Origin: Halodesulfovibrio spirochaetisodalis
GTDB lineage: Bacteria > Desulfobacterota > Desulfovibrionia > Desulfovibrionales > Desulfovibrionaceae
DNA length: 64,000 nt
Assembly (NCBI RefSeq): GCF_001672295.1
Contig: NZ_JXMS01000004.1
Coordinates: 95,330 to 159,329, forward strand
Reading direction: 5' to 3'
Shown: piece by piece, positions 1-7,873 of the stretch
Position numbering within the stretch: the stretch's first letter is position 1
How the letters are laid out: every line of letters begins with the position of its first letter
The notes under the pieces: model-generated
Told to the model about the DNA's origin: nothing
What the model saw: only the letters and a program-made list of their open reading frames with translations
Databases searched by the model: none
Position numbers and translations under genes: made by a program

Positions 1-80
1 CTTGCAGGTCCGCTTCGCGCCACATGAACAACAGCATCTTTTTCGTTTTGAATTTTTCTGACAATTTCAGAAAACAGCAC
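1..80 (-). CDS. N-terminal fragment of unidentified protein (cut by window edge)
   Basis: An open frame begins at a GTG (positions 80-78, minus strand) and runs off the left edge without a stop. A GGAG Shine-Dalgarno sits 9 nt upstream. The 26 visible residues start MLFSEIVRKIQNEKDAVV. The frame follows the cheW terminator on the same strand. Only the fragment is visible, so no function is assigned. Confidence 0.4.
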   Translation of the reverse strand, partial: MLFSEIVRKIQNEKDAVVHVARSGPA

Positions 81-109
81 TCGTCACTGCTCCAGATTTA
101 TATAAACTA

Positions 110-145
110 AAAAAGCCGCCAGACCTAAAAGGCAGGCGGCTTTTG
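110..145 (-). terminator. Intrinsic terminator downstream of cheW
   Basis: The arms AAAAGCCGCC and GGCGGCTTTT enclose a short loop and are followed on the minus strand by a T-run. The hairpin lies about 60 nt past the cheW stop and should end its transcript. The AT tracts on both sides could let it act in both directions. Confidence 0.8.
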
Positions 146-205
146 CTTTTTACCAGAGGCAATCATTCTGAGGTGCCATATAGAAACACAACCTCATGAA
201 CAAAA

Positions 206-682
206 CTACATCTGTCCAAGCACATCAAGATCGTCATTAGAAAGCAGACGATCAAGGTCAAGTAAAATAAGCAGACGATCCTGCAGCTTACCAACACCAC
301 TGATGTACTCAGATTCCATACCTGCAACAACAGCCGGAGGCGGTTCCACCGTGCTAGCTGGAATACGCAGCACTTCTGACACGGAATCAACCACAAACCC
401 GACGATCATGTTGTTAATCTCGATTACAATGATTCGGGTGTGTTTGTCATGCTCTTTGGAGCTAAGCCCAAAACGTCTTCTGAGGTCAATGATAGGAATA
501 ACTTTACCGCGCAGGTTAATTACCCCTTCCACAAAATTCGGAGCTTTCGGCACTTTAGTGATTTCCATAGTACGGATAATTTCCTGTACCTTAAGAATAT
601 CAACACCAAATTCTTCTTCACCTATACTAAAGGTGACAAGTTGCATCAGCTCGTCATCCTGCTTCTTCTGAGGTTCATTCAT
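206..682 (-). CDS. cheW: Chemotaxis coupling protein CheW
   Basis: A 158-residue single-domain CheW adaptor, which links methyl-accepting chemoreceptors to the CheA kinase in the cytoplasmic array. The body is a typical CheW fold: LVTFSIGEEEFGVDILKVQEI at the start, then a region with GVINLRGKVIPIIDLR, then a conserved V-DSVSEVLRI stretch. The ATG at 682 is chosen because an AGGAG lies 9 nt upstream; the TTG at 691 would overlap that site. No other chemotaxis gene is visible, so this looks like a stand-alone cheW, as often seen in Desulfovibrio. Confidence 0.95.
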   Translation of the reverse strand: MNEPQKKQDDELMQLVTFSIGEEEFGVDILKVQEIIRTMEITKVPKAPNFVEGVINLRGKVIPIIDLRRRFGLSSKEHDKHTRIIVIEINNMIVGFVVDSVSEVLRIPASTVEPPPAVVAGMESEYISGVGKLQDRLLILLDLDRLLSNDDLDVLGQM

Positions 683-883
683 ACAGAACAACTCCTTGCT
701 TCCCGTGCAGCGCTATGCGGGAAAAATTTAGTAAATCGACATATACCTGTTCTCACAATCCAAAGCAACTACGGGGTGATACCTACAGCTATAAAAGCGG
801 TTGTAAAAACACAGAGTGTTGGATAGTATAACCTCGCTCAAAAGCAATTGTATGCAACGCTATCCGCGAGGAGTACCAAATTG

Positions 884-1111
884 ATGGCGAACATCTTACC
901 TTTCCCTGAAGAAACGCCGCTTGCCACGCAGATTAAATCGCTTGGCGACGAGGAACTTCTTGATTTCTGGGAAGAAACACAATTTCTTGAGCGCTTTCTT
1001 AAAGAAGGCGCCCCTGTGCCGAATCAAAACTCCATGCAATATGAAAAATTGATTCTACAGGAACTTCAGCTGAGATCATGCAGGCGCTGTGCTGCTACTG
1101 CTCAACCATAA
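884..1111 (+). CDS. Small conserved-looking protein of unknown function
   Basis: A 75-residue acidic, probably helical protein beginning MANILPFPEETPLATQIK and ending in a short Cys/Arg-rich tail (RSCRRC). The ATG at 884 has a GAGGAG 10 nt upstream; the TTG at 848 has no ribosome site. It is divergent from cheW and ends just before a strong terminator, so it is a complete transcription unit. I do not recognise the family. The two cysteines could bind metal, but nothing else supports that. Confidence 0.7.
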   Translation: MANILPFPEETPLATQIKSLGDEELLDFWEETQFLERFLKEGAPVPNQNSMQYEKLILQELQLRSCRRCAATAQP

Positions 1112-1130
1112 AAGATTTTTCCTGAAGAAA

Positions 1131-1166
1131 AACCCTGCCGTTGAATGCTCATCGGCAGGGTTTTTC
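1131..1166. terminator. Bidirectional intrinsic terminator
   Basis: The perfect arms AACCCTGCCG and CGGCAGGGTT have T-runs on both strands. The hairpin sits between the convergent small gene at 884-1111 and ugd, and probably serves both. Confidence 0.85.
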
Positions 1167-1223
1167 TTTTCTTAAGGCATAATGACAACGGCATTATAAA
1201 TGCCGCCATGTTGCAAGGTGTTA

Positions 1224-2555
1224 TTAAGATTTGCGACCAACGCAGAAGTAGGCAAAGCCTTTTTCTGCCATAGCTGCAGCATTGTACAGGTTGCGGCCGT
1301 CAAAGAGGATAGGAGCTGTAAGCGACTCTTTTACACGATCAAAGTCCGGTGTGCGGAACTGGTGCCACTCAGTGACAACCATCAGAGCCTGGGCACCTTC
1401 CAGTGCTTCATACTGCTCGTCCACAATTTCCACCAGATCGTTGTCTGCAAATCGATCTTTTACTTTTTCACCTGCAACAGGGTCAAACGCACGTACGCGC
1501 ATACCCTTTGAGGTGAGCTCTTCAATGATGGTCAGCGCTGCTGCTTCACGGGTATCATCTGTGTTTGCTTTAAACGCAATACCCCATAACGCCAGAGTCT
1601 TTCCTTCTACACCGCCCTGAGGCTCAAAGTACTCTACAAGGCGCTCTGCCATACGTTTTTTCTGGCGCTTGTTCACATTATCGACCGCTTCAAGCAACTC
1701 AGGAGTATATTCATACTGATGTGCTGTGTGGATGAGTGCTTTTACGTCTTTAGGGAAGCAGGAGCCACCGTAGCCAACGCCCGGATAGATAAACTCATAT
1801 CCGATACGATGGTCAGAGCCAATGCCTGTGCGTACATCACGTACATCAGCACCAACGCGCTCACAAATGTTCGCCACTTCGTTGATAAAGGAAATTTTAG
1901 TAGCGAGCATGCAGTTTGCTGCATATTTGGTCATCTCTGCACTACGCACACCCATGACAATCAGCTTTTCACGGCTGCGGGCAAACGGTGCATACAATTC
2001 GCCAAGAACTGCTGCTGCATTTTCATCTTCAGTGCCGACAATAACGCGGTCAGGCTTCATAAAGTCATTTACCGCATCACCCTCTTTCAAAAATTCCGGG
2101 TTGGAAACAACTGTGAAGTCAATAGATACACCGCGTTTATCAAGCTCTTCCTGAACAAGAGAAGTAACAAAATCTGCAGTTCCTACAGGTACTGTAGATT
2201 TATCAACAATAATTTTCGGGGTAGTCATCACGGCACCGATTTCACGGGCAACCTGCTCAACATAACAAAGGTCACATGAGCCATCATCGCTGGAAGGAGT
2301 ACCAACGGTGATGAAAACCACATCGCATTTTTCAATGCCTTCTTTCAGGCTGGTTGTGAAAGTAAGACGCTTTTCTGCGTAGTTGCGCTGAACAAGCTCT
2401 TCAAGACCAGGTTCCCAAATGTGAACCTGTCCGTTGGAAAGCATTTCAACAACTGCAGGATTAACATCAACACAAGTAATTGCGTTTCCCATTTCTGCGA
2501 AACATGCAGCGCTTACCAAGCCAACATAGCCAGTACCAACAATACAAACGTTCAT
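1224..2555 (-). CDS. ugd: UDP-glucose 6-dehydrogenase
   Basis: A 443-residue NAD-dependent enzyme that oxidises UDP-glucose twice to UDP-glucuronate, a precursor for surface polysaccharides. The N-terminal Rossmann motif GTGYVGL is at residues 7-13. The catalytic-cysteine motif GYGGSCFPKD is near residue 267, followed by the central helix and the UDP-binding C-terminal domain (LWGIAFKANTDDTRE). The ATG at 2555 is preferred because GGAG lies 7 nt upstream and the family starts right before the Rossmann strand; the longer frame to 2573 lacks support. It is monocistronic and convergent with the small gene at 884. Confidence 0.96.
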   Translation of the reverse strand: MNVCIVGTGYVGLVSAACFAEMGNAITCVDVNPAVVEMLSNGQVHIWEPGLEELVQRNYAEKRLTFTTSLKEGIEKCDVVFITVGTPSSDDGSCDLCYVEQVAREIGAVMTTPKIIVDKSTVPVGTADFVTSLVQEELDKRGVSIDFTVVSNPEFLKEGDAVNDFMKPDRVIVGTEDENAAAVLGELYAPFARSREKLIVMGVRSAEMTKYAANCMLATKISFINEVANICERVGADVRDVRTGIGSDHRIGYEFIYPGVGYGGSCFPKDVKALIHTAHQYEYTPELLEAVDNVNKRQKKRMAERLVEYFEPQGGVEGKTLALWGIAFKANTDDTREAAALTIIEELTSKGMRVRAFDPVAGEKVKDRFADNDLVEIVDEQYEALEGAQALMVVTEWHQFRTPDFDRVKESLTAPILFDGRNLYNAAAMAEKGFAYFCVGRKS

Positions 2556-2925
2556 AAACGAACTCCAGTTCATCTCGTATAGAGATGTCAGATTTCATGT
2601 AAATATGGACACCCTCTTTACTGAGTTGTACCTGAACAGTCAATTATGTGCAGGAAAGAATTATACTGCATATACTTCTAAGTAGTTGCTTACGCTGCAC
2701 TCAAGGGGGTCTTATCAACTTAAAAGCCCTGCATCACACGACTGCGTTGACTTTTATATTGTACGCTTTCACAAGTTTTCAATCGGTTCACGTACACTTT
2801 GTGCATGAAATTTATTGTAAAAGAGTGTATAAAGCCTGTAGTGCCGGAAAAACTATGTTTTCTTTGCCCACGACTTTCTATAAAGTGACCAGACACATAT
2901 GGGTTTACTGACTTGAGGAGAATAT
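2556..2925. other. Divergent intergenic region between ugd and pdxJ
   Basis: This 370-bp AT-rich stretch holds the divergent start regions of ugd (minus) and the pdxJ operon (plus). A TTGACT near 2747 is a possible -35, but no matching -10 stands out. The 87-codon frame at 2648-2911 has no ribosome site and no protein-like composition. I see no RNA gene or repeat. Confidence 0.5.
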
Positions 2926-3651
2926 ATGCCCGTTTTAGTAGTTAATGTTGATCACGTTGCCACACTCAGACAGCAACGATTTGGTATTGAGCCGGAACCG
3001 ATTACTGCTGCACACATGGCAGAACTTGCCGGAGCCCGTGGCATTATCATGCATCTTCGTGAAGACCGCCGTCACATTCAGGATCGCGATGTCGAGCTGG
3101 TATCACAGTGCCTGAACACCCGCTTCCACTTTGAAATGGCTGCAACTGAAGAGATGAAAGAAATTGCGCTTCGTATAAATCCGTACATGATCTGTCTTGT
3201 ACCGGAAAAACGTGAAGAGCTCACAACAGAAGGCGGCCTTGCAGTTGCCGGTCGTGAAGACGTTCTGCGTGAATACCTTGCACCGTTCCACGCAGCAGGC
3301 ATCAAATCAAGCCTCTTTATTGAAGCTGATGAAAAGCAGATTGACGCTTCCCATGCCTGTGGCGCTGAATACATCGAACTGCACACCGGACACTTTGCAG
3401 ACGCAAAAACTCCGGAAAAAATGCAGCTTGAGCGTGACAAAATTATCAAAGGTGTAGCATACGCTAAACGCCTCGGCCTTAAGGTTAACCTTGGCCACGG
3501 CCTGAACTACACCAACGTATACGAATTTGCGAACGTGCCGGGTATCTCTGAGTACTCCATCGGCCATTCCATCGTATCCCGCGCTGTGCTTGTCGGTATG
3601 GATCGCGCAGTACGTGAAATGAAAGACATCATCAGCACCTTTGCTGAGTAA
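2926..3651 (+). CDS. pdxJ: Pyridoxine 5'-phosphate synthase
   Basis: A 241-residue TIM-barrel enzyme that condenses 3-amino-2-oxopropyl phosphate with 1-deoxyxylulose 5-phosphate to give pyridoxine 5'-phosphate, the ring-closing step of DXP-dependent vitamin B6 synthesis. Family hallmarks are the start [13 protein letters not shown], the [13 protein letters not shown] segment, ELHTG, and the C-terminal GHGLNY and [10 protein letters not shown]. The ATG has a GAGGAG 6 nt upstream. It is the first gene of a plus-strand operon running to cimA at 9493. Confidence 0.97.
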   Translation: MPVLVVNVDHVATLRQQRFGIEPEPITAAHMAELAGARGIIMHLREDRRHIQDRDVELVSQCLNTRFHFEMAATEEMKEIALRINPYMICLVPEKREELTTEGGLAVAGREDVLREYLAPFHAAGIKSSLFIEADEKQIDASHACGAEYIELHTGHFADAKTPEKMQLERDKIIKGVAYAKRLGLKVNLGHGLNYTNVYEFANVPGISEYSIGHSIVSRAVLVGMDRAVREMKDIISTFAE

Positions 3652-3672
3652 TATACTTTGCGGAGCAGTCAG

Positions 3673-4047
3673 GTGATTGTCGGACTTGGTATTGATACAA
3701 CCGAACTGGATCGCATCCAGAAATCGTTTGAACGACACGGAGAGCGGTTCACATCGCGCATTTTGCATCCTAATGAACAAAGTACATTGCCCAAGCACCC
3801 TGTGGCATACCTTGCAGCCCGTTTCGCTGCCAAGGAAGCTGCGGTTAAAGCGCTTGGTACTGGATTTACTCAGGGCATTCAGTTTCAGGATATTGAAATC
3901 CGCTCTGAGCCTTCAGGAAAACCTGTGCTTATACTGCATAACAAAGCAGCTGAGGCTGCCGATGCATTATCCGCGACACAATACCACGTCAGCTTAACCC
4001 ACGGCAGAGATACTGCTTCTGCTGTTGTTATACTGGAGTCGTTATAG
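3673..4047 (+). CDS. acpS: Holo-[acyl-carrier-protein] synthase
   Basis: A 124-residue 4'-phosphopantetheinyl transferase that moves phosphopantetheine from CoA to the serine of acyl carrier protein. It has the AcpS signatures [14 protein letters not shown] at the start, with the metal-binding Asp, and [14 protein letters not shown] in the middle. The GTG at 3673 gives the canonical N-terminus and has CGGAG 7 nt upstream; the TTG at 3658 would add five atypical residues. It follows pdxJ by 21 nt and nnr starts 25 nt after it, so it is part of the same operon. Confidence 0.94.
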   Translation: MIVGLGIDTTELDRIQKSFERHGERFTSRILHPNEQSTLPKHPVAYLAARFAAKEAAVKALGTGFTQGIQFQDIEIRSEPSGKPVLILHNKAAEAADALSATQYHVSLTHGRDTASAVVILESL

Positions 4048-4072
4048 TCACTATCGCGAAAGCGGAGGCTCA

Positions 4073-5638
4073 ATGGCATACATTCCCCTGCCCACACCGG
4101 CAGAGATGAACAGCTGGGATACTCAGGCAATCACTACCTTCGGTATCCGCGAAGAAATTCTTATGGAAAACGCCAGCCGGGAAGCATTACATGTGCTTCT
4201 CCGGCTGACGGGTTCTGTTGCAGGCAAACGAGTGCTCGCGTTTATGGGCAGCGGTAACAATGGTGGAGATGCCGCAGCTGTGGCAAGACACCTGCATAAT
4301 CTTGGAGCCAAGGTTCTTCTTCTCCATACCAAGCCTGTGCGGGAGTACCGCAAGACAACCGGCTACCACTTCAAGCTCGCCAGAACCATGGGGACGCCTC
4401 ACACACGACTTACCGCAGAGAATGCTGCACGCCTTTTACAAGGAGAGCAGCCGGACATCATCATCGATGGCCTTCTCGGTACTGGCATGCGCGGTACCCT
4501 TTCTTCCGACAAAGCAACTCTTATTGAACACATCAATAGGCTGGGAAAAACTGCTTTTGTCTTTGCTCTGGATATCCCTTCCGGCCTGCACGGACGCCTT
4601 GGAACAGCTGACCCCATAGCGGTCCAGGCAGACGCCACCGTTACATTTGAAGCCGCAAAGTGCGGCCTTATGATGCCTGAAGCTTCAACATGGACAGGCG
4701 ATCTGCACGTACGTCCCATCGGCATACCTGCACAAGTACGTGATTCACACCCCTCATCATGCGTAGGTATTACAGAGCATATACTTGAACTGCGCAGCCC
4801 GTCTTTCAGTACCATGCATAAGGGCTCTGCAGGGAAAATTCTCATTATCGGCGGTTCAAAGGGCCTCACAGGCGCACCGCATCTTGCATCTCTTGGAGCC
4901 ATGCGTTCCGGCGCAGGATATACAACGGTTGCTTCCCCTGCGCTACTGACGCAAGAAATCAAAGCAGGACAACCGGAAATATTAACGGTTGCTCTCGGTG
5001 ACGCAGACACATGGCCTACCAAGATTCCGAATTCGCTTAAAGACGCTATCCACCATGCAGACAGCCTCGTTATCGGCCCCGGAATGGGACGCTCAGCTGA
5101 AGCTGCATCACTTCTGCACAAACTAATAGAACTGCATCGTCCACCTACAGTATTTGACGCTGATGCTCTCTATCATCTTGCTGAAGATAAAAATCTTTTA
5201 CAATTACTCTCCGACAGTGACATTCTCACCCCGCATCCGGGTGAAATGGCCAGACTCTGTCAAACAACAATCAGTGAAATTCAGGCAGACAGACTCTCTT
5301 CCGCCGGATTGCTTGCTGACACATTTGCAGGTGTTCTCATTCTTAAAGGTGCCGCAAGTTGCATCGCACAGAAAGGTTACGCAACAGCCATATCCCCTTT
5401 CTGCACCCCTGCACTTGCCGTTGCCGGTTCCGGAGATGTACTTTCCGGAATTTTAGGAACCCACCTAGCACATGGAATTCCGGCACGAGACGCAGCCTGC
5501 CTTGGAGTTTATGAACACGGGCTTGCCGGCGAATTTTTAGAACGGGAATATCCCGCCAGAGGCAACCTGCCTCAAGAAATCGCCCATGCTTTGCCAAAAG
5601 CCGTAAGGGAGTATCTATGCTCAACGCCTACGATCTGA
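4073..5638 (+). CDS. nnr: Bifunctional NAD(P)H-hydrate epimerase / ADP-dependent dehydratase
   Basis: A 521-residue repair enzyme for hydrated NADH and NADPH. The N-terminal YjeF-type half (about residues 1-215) epimerises R- to S-NAD(P)HX and carries GSGNNGGDAAAVARHL. The C-terminal ribokinase-like half (about 240-515) dehydrates S-NAD(P)HX and carries GGSKGLTGAPHLA, DADAL, LTPHPGEMARL and the catalytic GSGDVLSG. The ATG at 4073 has GGAGG a few nt upstream; the frame open from 4025 overlaps acpS and has no ribosome site. The 3' end overlaps the next gene by 22 nt. Confidence 0.95.
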   Translation: MAYIPLPTPAEMNSWDTQAITTFGIREEILMENASREALHVLLRLTGSVAGKRVLAFMGSGNNGGDAAAVARHLHNLGAKVLLLHTKPVREYRKTTGYHFKLARTMGTPHTRLTAENAARLLQGEQPDIIIDGLLGTGMRGTLSSDKATLIEHINRLGKTAFVFALDIPSGLHGRLGTADPIAVQADATVTFEAAKCGLMMPEASTWTGDLHVRPIGIPAQVRDSHPSSCVGITEHILELRSPSFSTMHKGSAGKILIIGGSKGLTGAPHLASLGAMRSGAGYTTVASPALLTQEIKAGQPEILTVALGDADTWPTKIPNSLKDAIHHADSLVIGPGMGRSAEAASLLHKLIELHRPPTVFDADALYHLAEDKNLLQLLSDSDILTPHPGEMARLCQTTISEIQADRLSSAGLLADTFAGVLILKGAASCIAQKGYATAISPFCTPALAVAGSGDVLSGILGTHLAHGIPARDAACLGVYEHGLAGEFLEREYPARGNLPQEIAHALPKAVREYLCSTPTI

Positions 5639-6084
5639 TGACAAAGACCCCAGAGACTATTGCACCGGACGACGACATTGTAACCGCAGCACGCATAATG
5701 CTCGACAAGCGTTACAACGGGCTACCGGTAGTTGAATCTGACGGTACGCTGGTCGGCATAATTTGCCAGAGCGACCTCATTAATCAGCATAAACGACTCA
5801 ATATTCCATCATTATTTACGGTGCTGGATGGCATTATCCCGCTGCGTTCCGGCTCAGACATGGATGCAGAAATGCGAAAAATTTCTGCAAGTAAAGTTGC
5901 AGAGGCAATGACTCCGGCTCCCACGTCGGTAACTGAGGAAACCCCTATTGACGAAATTGCCACCCTTATGGTGGATAACAAGTACCACTCACTGCCAGTT
6001 GTCAAAAATGGCAAATTAGTGGGAATTGTAGGCAAAGAGGATATATTACGCACACTCCTGCCAAAGGAAGAACCCAAAGAGTAA
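5617..6084 (+). CDS. Tandem CBS-domain protein
   Basis: A 155-residue protein made almost entirely of two CBS repeats (about residues 1-60 and 90-150). Each has the pattern of a conserved T-P-E/T start, a GLPVV or SLPVV strand and a LVGII-x-DL/DIL end. Such stand-alone pairs bind adenine nucleotides and act as energy sensors, as in AcuB-like proteins; the ligand here is unknown. It starts inside the end of nnr with its own GGGAG site, so the two are translationally coupled. The nnr neighbour is suggestive but does not prove an NAD(P)-related role. Confidence 0.85.
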   Translation: MLNAYDLMTKTPETIAPDDDIVTAARIMLDKRYNGLPVVESDGTLVGIICQSDLINQHKRLNIPSLFTVLDGIIPLRSGSDMDAEMRKISASKVAEAMTPAPTSVTEETPIDEIATLMVDNKYHSLPVVKNGKLVGIVGKEDILRTLLPKEEPKE

Positions 6085-6092
6085 CTAAAACT

Positions 6093-6584
6093 GTGCTTCT
6101 TTATTTAAAAAACGCAGAAGAGACAGAACTTCTCGGAAAATATATTGCACAGGCTCTCGTATCTACAGAACCTGTGCAAACTTTATTGTTTAAAGGTACA
6201 CTTGGCTCCGGCAAGACAACTCTTGTCCGCTCGCTCGTACAGCACCTCCCCGGTGGTGATGAGGCTGAAGTAAGCAGTCCAAGTTTTAACGTATACAACC
6301 TGTACCCGACCACACCGGAAACCGCCCATTACGACCTCTACAGGCTGGCTGGCGGTGGCGTTGATGAGTCCTTCCATGAACTGCTTGATGAAGAGCAGAC
6401 CCTCATGCTTGTTGAGTGGGCTGAAAATCTTCCTGAGCACGAATACCCGAAAGAATGGTTGCAATTCAGTTGGATTCCATGCGAAGAAGGACGACAAATT
6501 GACATTTTGGTAAAAGGGGCAGGAGCTACCCGAGTATTCGAGGCATTAAAACCACTTGTGACCTCGATGCTAGTAGCACCATAG
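6093..6584 (+). CDS. tsaE: tRNA threonylcarbamoyladenosine biosynthesis ATPase TsaE
   Basis: A 163-residue P-loop ATPase that works with TsaB, TsaC and TsaD to make t6A37 in ANN-decoding tRNAs. It shows Walker A GTLGSGKTTLVRSL at about residues 36-49, SSPSFNVYNLYP, HYDLYRL, and a Walker B-like LMLVEWAENL. The start is taken as GTG at 6093, 8 nt after the CBS gene; its ribosome site is weak, which fits coupling to the upstream gene. Length matches the family (150-165). Confidence 0.92.
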   Translation: MLLYLKNAEETELLGKYIAQALVSTEPVQTLLFKGTLGSGKTTLVRSLVQHLPGGDEAEVSSPSFNVYNLYPTTPETAHYDLYRLAGGGVDESFHELLDEEQTLMLVEWAENLPEHEYPKEWLQFSWIPCEEGRQIDILVKGAGATRVFEALKPLVTSMLVAP

Positions 6585-6642
6585 TTATTACGTAGATTCA
6601 ATCTACCATTCTCATTCTCTTTCTAACGACAAAGGAATCAGT

Positions 6643-7857
6643 ATGCGTATTCTGGTTCAGAAGTTCGGCGGAACTTCGGTTGCCAATTTAGAGTGCATGA
6701 AAAAAGTACGTGAAAAAGTTCTTGCCGCTCGTGCCAAGGGATTCAAAGTAGTGGTTGTACTTTCTGCAATGTCAGGAGAAACCAACCGCCTGCTTGGCCT
6801 TGCCAAAGAATGGTCCACGTCTCCGGATCCGGCTGAAATTGATGTTCTTGTTTCAACCGGTGAACAGGTTTCCGTGGCTCTCTTTTCCATGCTTATGAAA
6901 GATGCCGGAGTAAATTCTCGTTCTCTGCTTGGGTATCAGGTTCCTGTGAGCACAGATTGTGATCACGGTAACGCACGTATTCTCGGAATCAATCAGGACA
7001 AACTTCAAGCATTGCTTGAAGAACATGATGTTCTTGCAGTTGCCGGCTTCCAGGGCTGCACTGATGAAGCTCGTGTAACAACACTCGGCCGCGGCGGCTC
7101 AGATACTTCCGCTGTGGCATTTGCTGCCGCACTAGGCTGCGAGTGCGAGATATATACAGATGTTGAAGGCGTTTATACGACAGACCCGAACATTGTAAGC
7201 ACTGCTCGTAAAATGGACCGCGTTTCCTATGATGAAATGCTGGAGATGGCTTCCATGGGAGCCAAAGTTCTGCAGATTCGCTCTGTCGAATTTGCAAAAA
7301 AGTATAAAGTACCAGTTCTGGTCCGTTCAACATTTTCAGACGCCCCAGGCACGTTAGTAACTCAGGAGGATTCACGCATGGAAGCCGTTTTAGTTTCAGG
7401 TATCGCATATGACAAGGATCAGGCGCGCGTAACGCTGCGTGATGTTCCGGACGTGCCGGGTATCGCTTCCAAATTGTTCGGTCCGCTTGCTGCAGGCGGC
7501 GTTGTTGTTGATATGATTGTCCAGAACCCGAGCCGCGAAAATAAGACAGACATGACCTTTACGGTTCCACGCGGCGATCTGGATAAAACTCTTGAGCTGA
7601 TGGCAGAAATTCAAAAAGAGACAAACGCTGCGGAAGTTCTGCACGATTTACATGTTTGTAAAGTGTCTGCAATCGGCGTTGGTATGCGTAACCATTCCGG
7701 TGTTGCTGCACAGGCTTTTGATGCCCTGCGCAGAGAGAACATTAATATTTTAATGATTAGCACCTCAGAAATTAAAATTACCTGCCTTATCGAGGAGAAG
7801 TACACGGAGCTCGCAGTAAGAACACTGCACGATGCCTTCGGGCTCGGCAAAGAATAA
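6643..7857 (+). CDS. lysC: Aspartate kinase, alpha subunit
   Basis: A 404-residue kinase phosphorylating L-aspartate, the first step to lysine, threonine and methionine. The catalytic domain starts with KFGGTSVA (residues 7-14) and includes GRGGSDTSAVAFAAAL. Two ACT regulatory domains follow residue 260 or so. Length and layout match class alpha2-beta2 aspartokinases such as Bacillus aspartokinase II and Corynebacterium LysC, which are feedback-inhibited through the ACT domains. The ATG has an AAAGGA site. It lies between tsaE and cimA in the same operon. Confidence 0.97.
   Translation: MRILVQKFGGTSVANLECMKKVREKVLAARAKGFKVVVVLSAMSGETNRLLGLAKEWSTSPDPAEIDVLVSTGEQVSVALFSMLMKDAGVNSRSLLGYQVPVSTDCDHGNARILGINQDKLQALLEEHDVLAVAGFQGCTDEARVTTLGRGGSDTSAVAFAAALGCECEIYTDVEGVYTTDPNIVSTARKMDRVSYDEMLEMASMGAKVLQIRSVEFAKKYKVPVLVRSTFSDAPGTLVTQEDSRMEAVLVSGIAYDKDQARVTLRDVPDVPGIASKLFGPLAAGGVVVDMIVQNPSRENKTDMTFTVPRGDLDKTLELMAEIQKETNAAEVLHDLHVCKVSAIGVGMRNHSGVAAQAFDALRRENINILMISTSEIKITCLIEEKYTELAVRTLHDAFGLGKE
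7378..7857 (+). CDS. Aspartate kinase beta subunit from internal start in lysC
   Basis: Inside lysC, an ATG at codon 246 is preceded by AGGAGG (7364-7369) with an 8-nt spacer, the strongest ribosome site in the operon. Starting there in frame gives a 159-residue protein containing only the two ACT domains. Bacillus subtilis lysC is known to produce a beta subunit in just this way, from the same codon number as I recall it. The site is seen in the sequence; production of beta is inferred. Confidence 0.6.
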   Translation: MEAVLVSGIAYDKDQARVTLRDVPDVPGIASKLFGPLAAGGVVVDMIVQNPSRENKTDMTFTVPRGDLDKTLELMAEIQKETNAAEVLHDLHVCKVSAIGVGMRNHSGVAAQAFDALRRENINILMISTSEIKITCLIEEKYTELAVRTLHDAFGLGKE

Positions 7858-7873
7858 AAAAGTTGAAAGGGCC

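Noticed and set aside
1224..2279. Long plus-strand frames opposite ugd
   Set aside because: They are antisense shadows of a gene with clear enzyme motifs and have no ribosome sites.
2648..2911. An 87-codon frame upstream of pdxJ
   Set aside because: No ribosome site, atypical composition and placed in a divergent promoter region.
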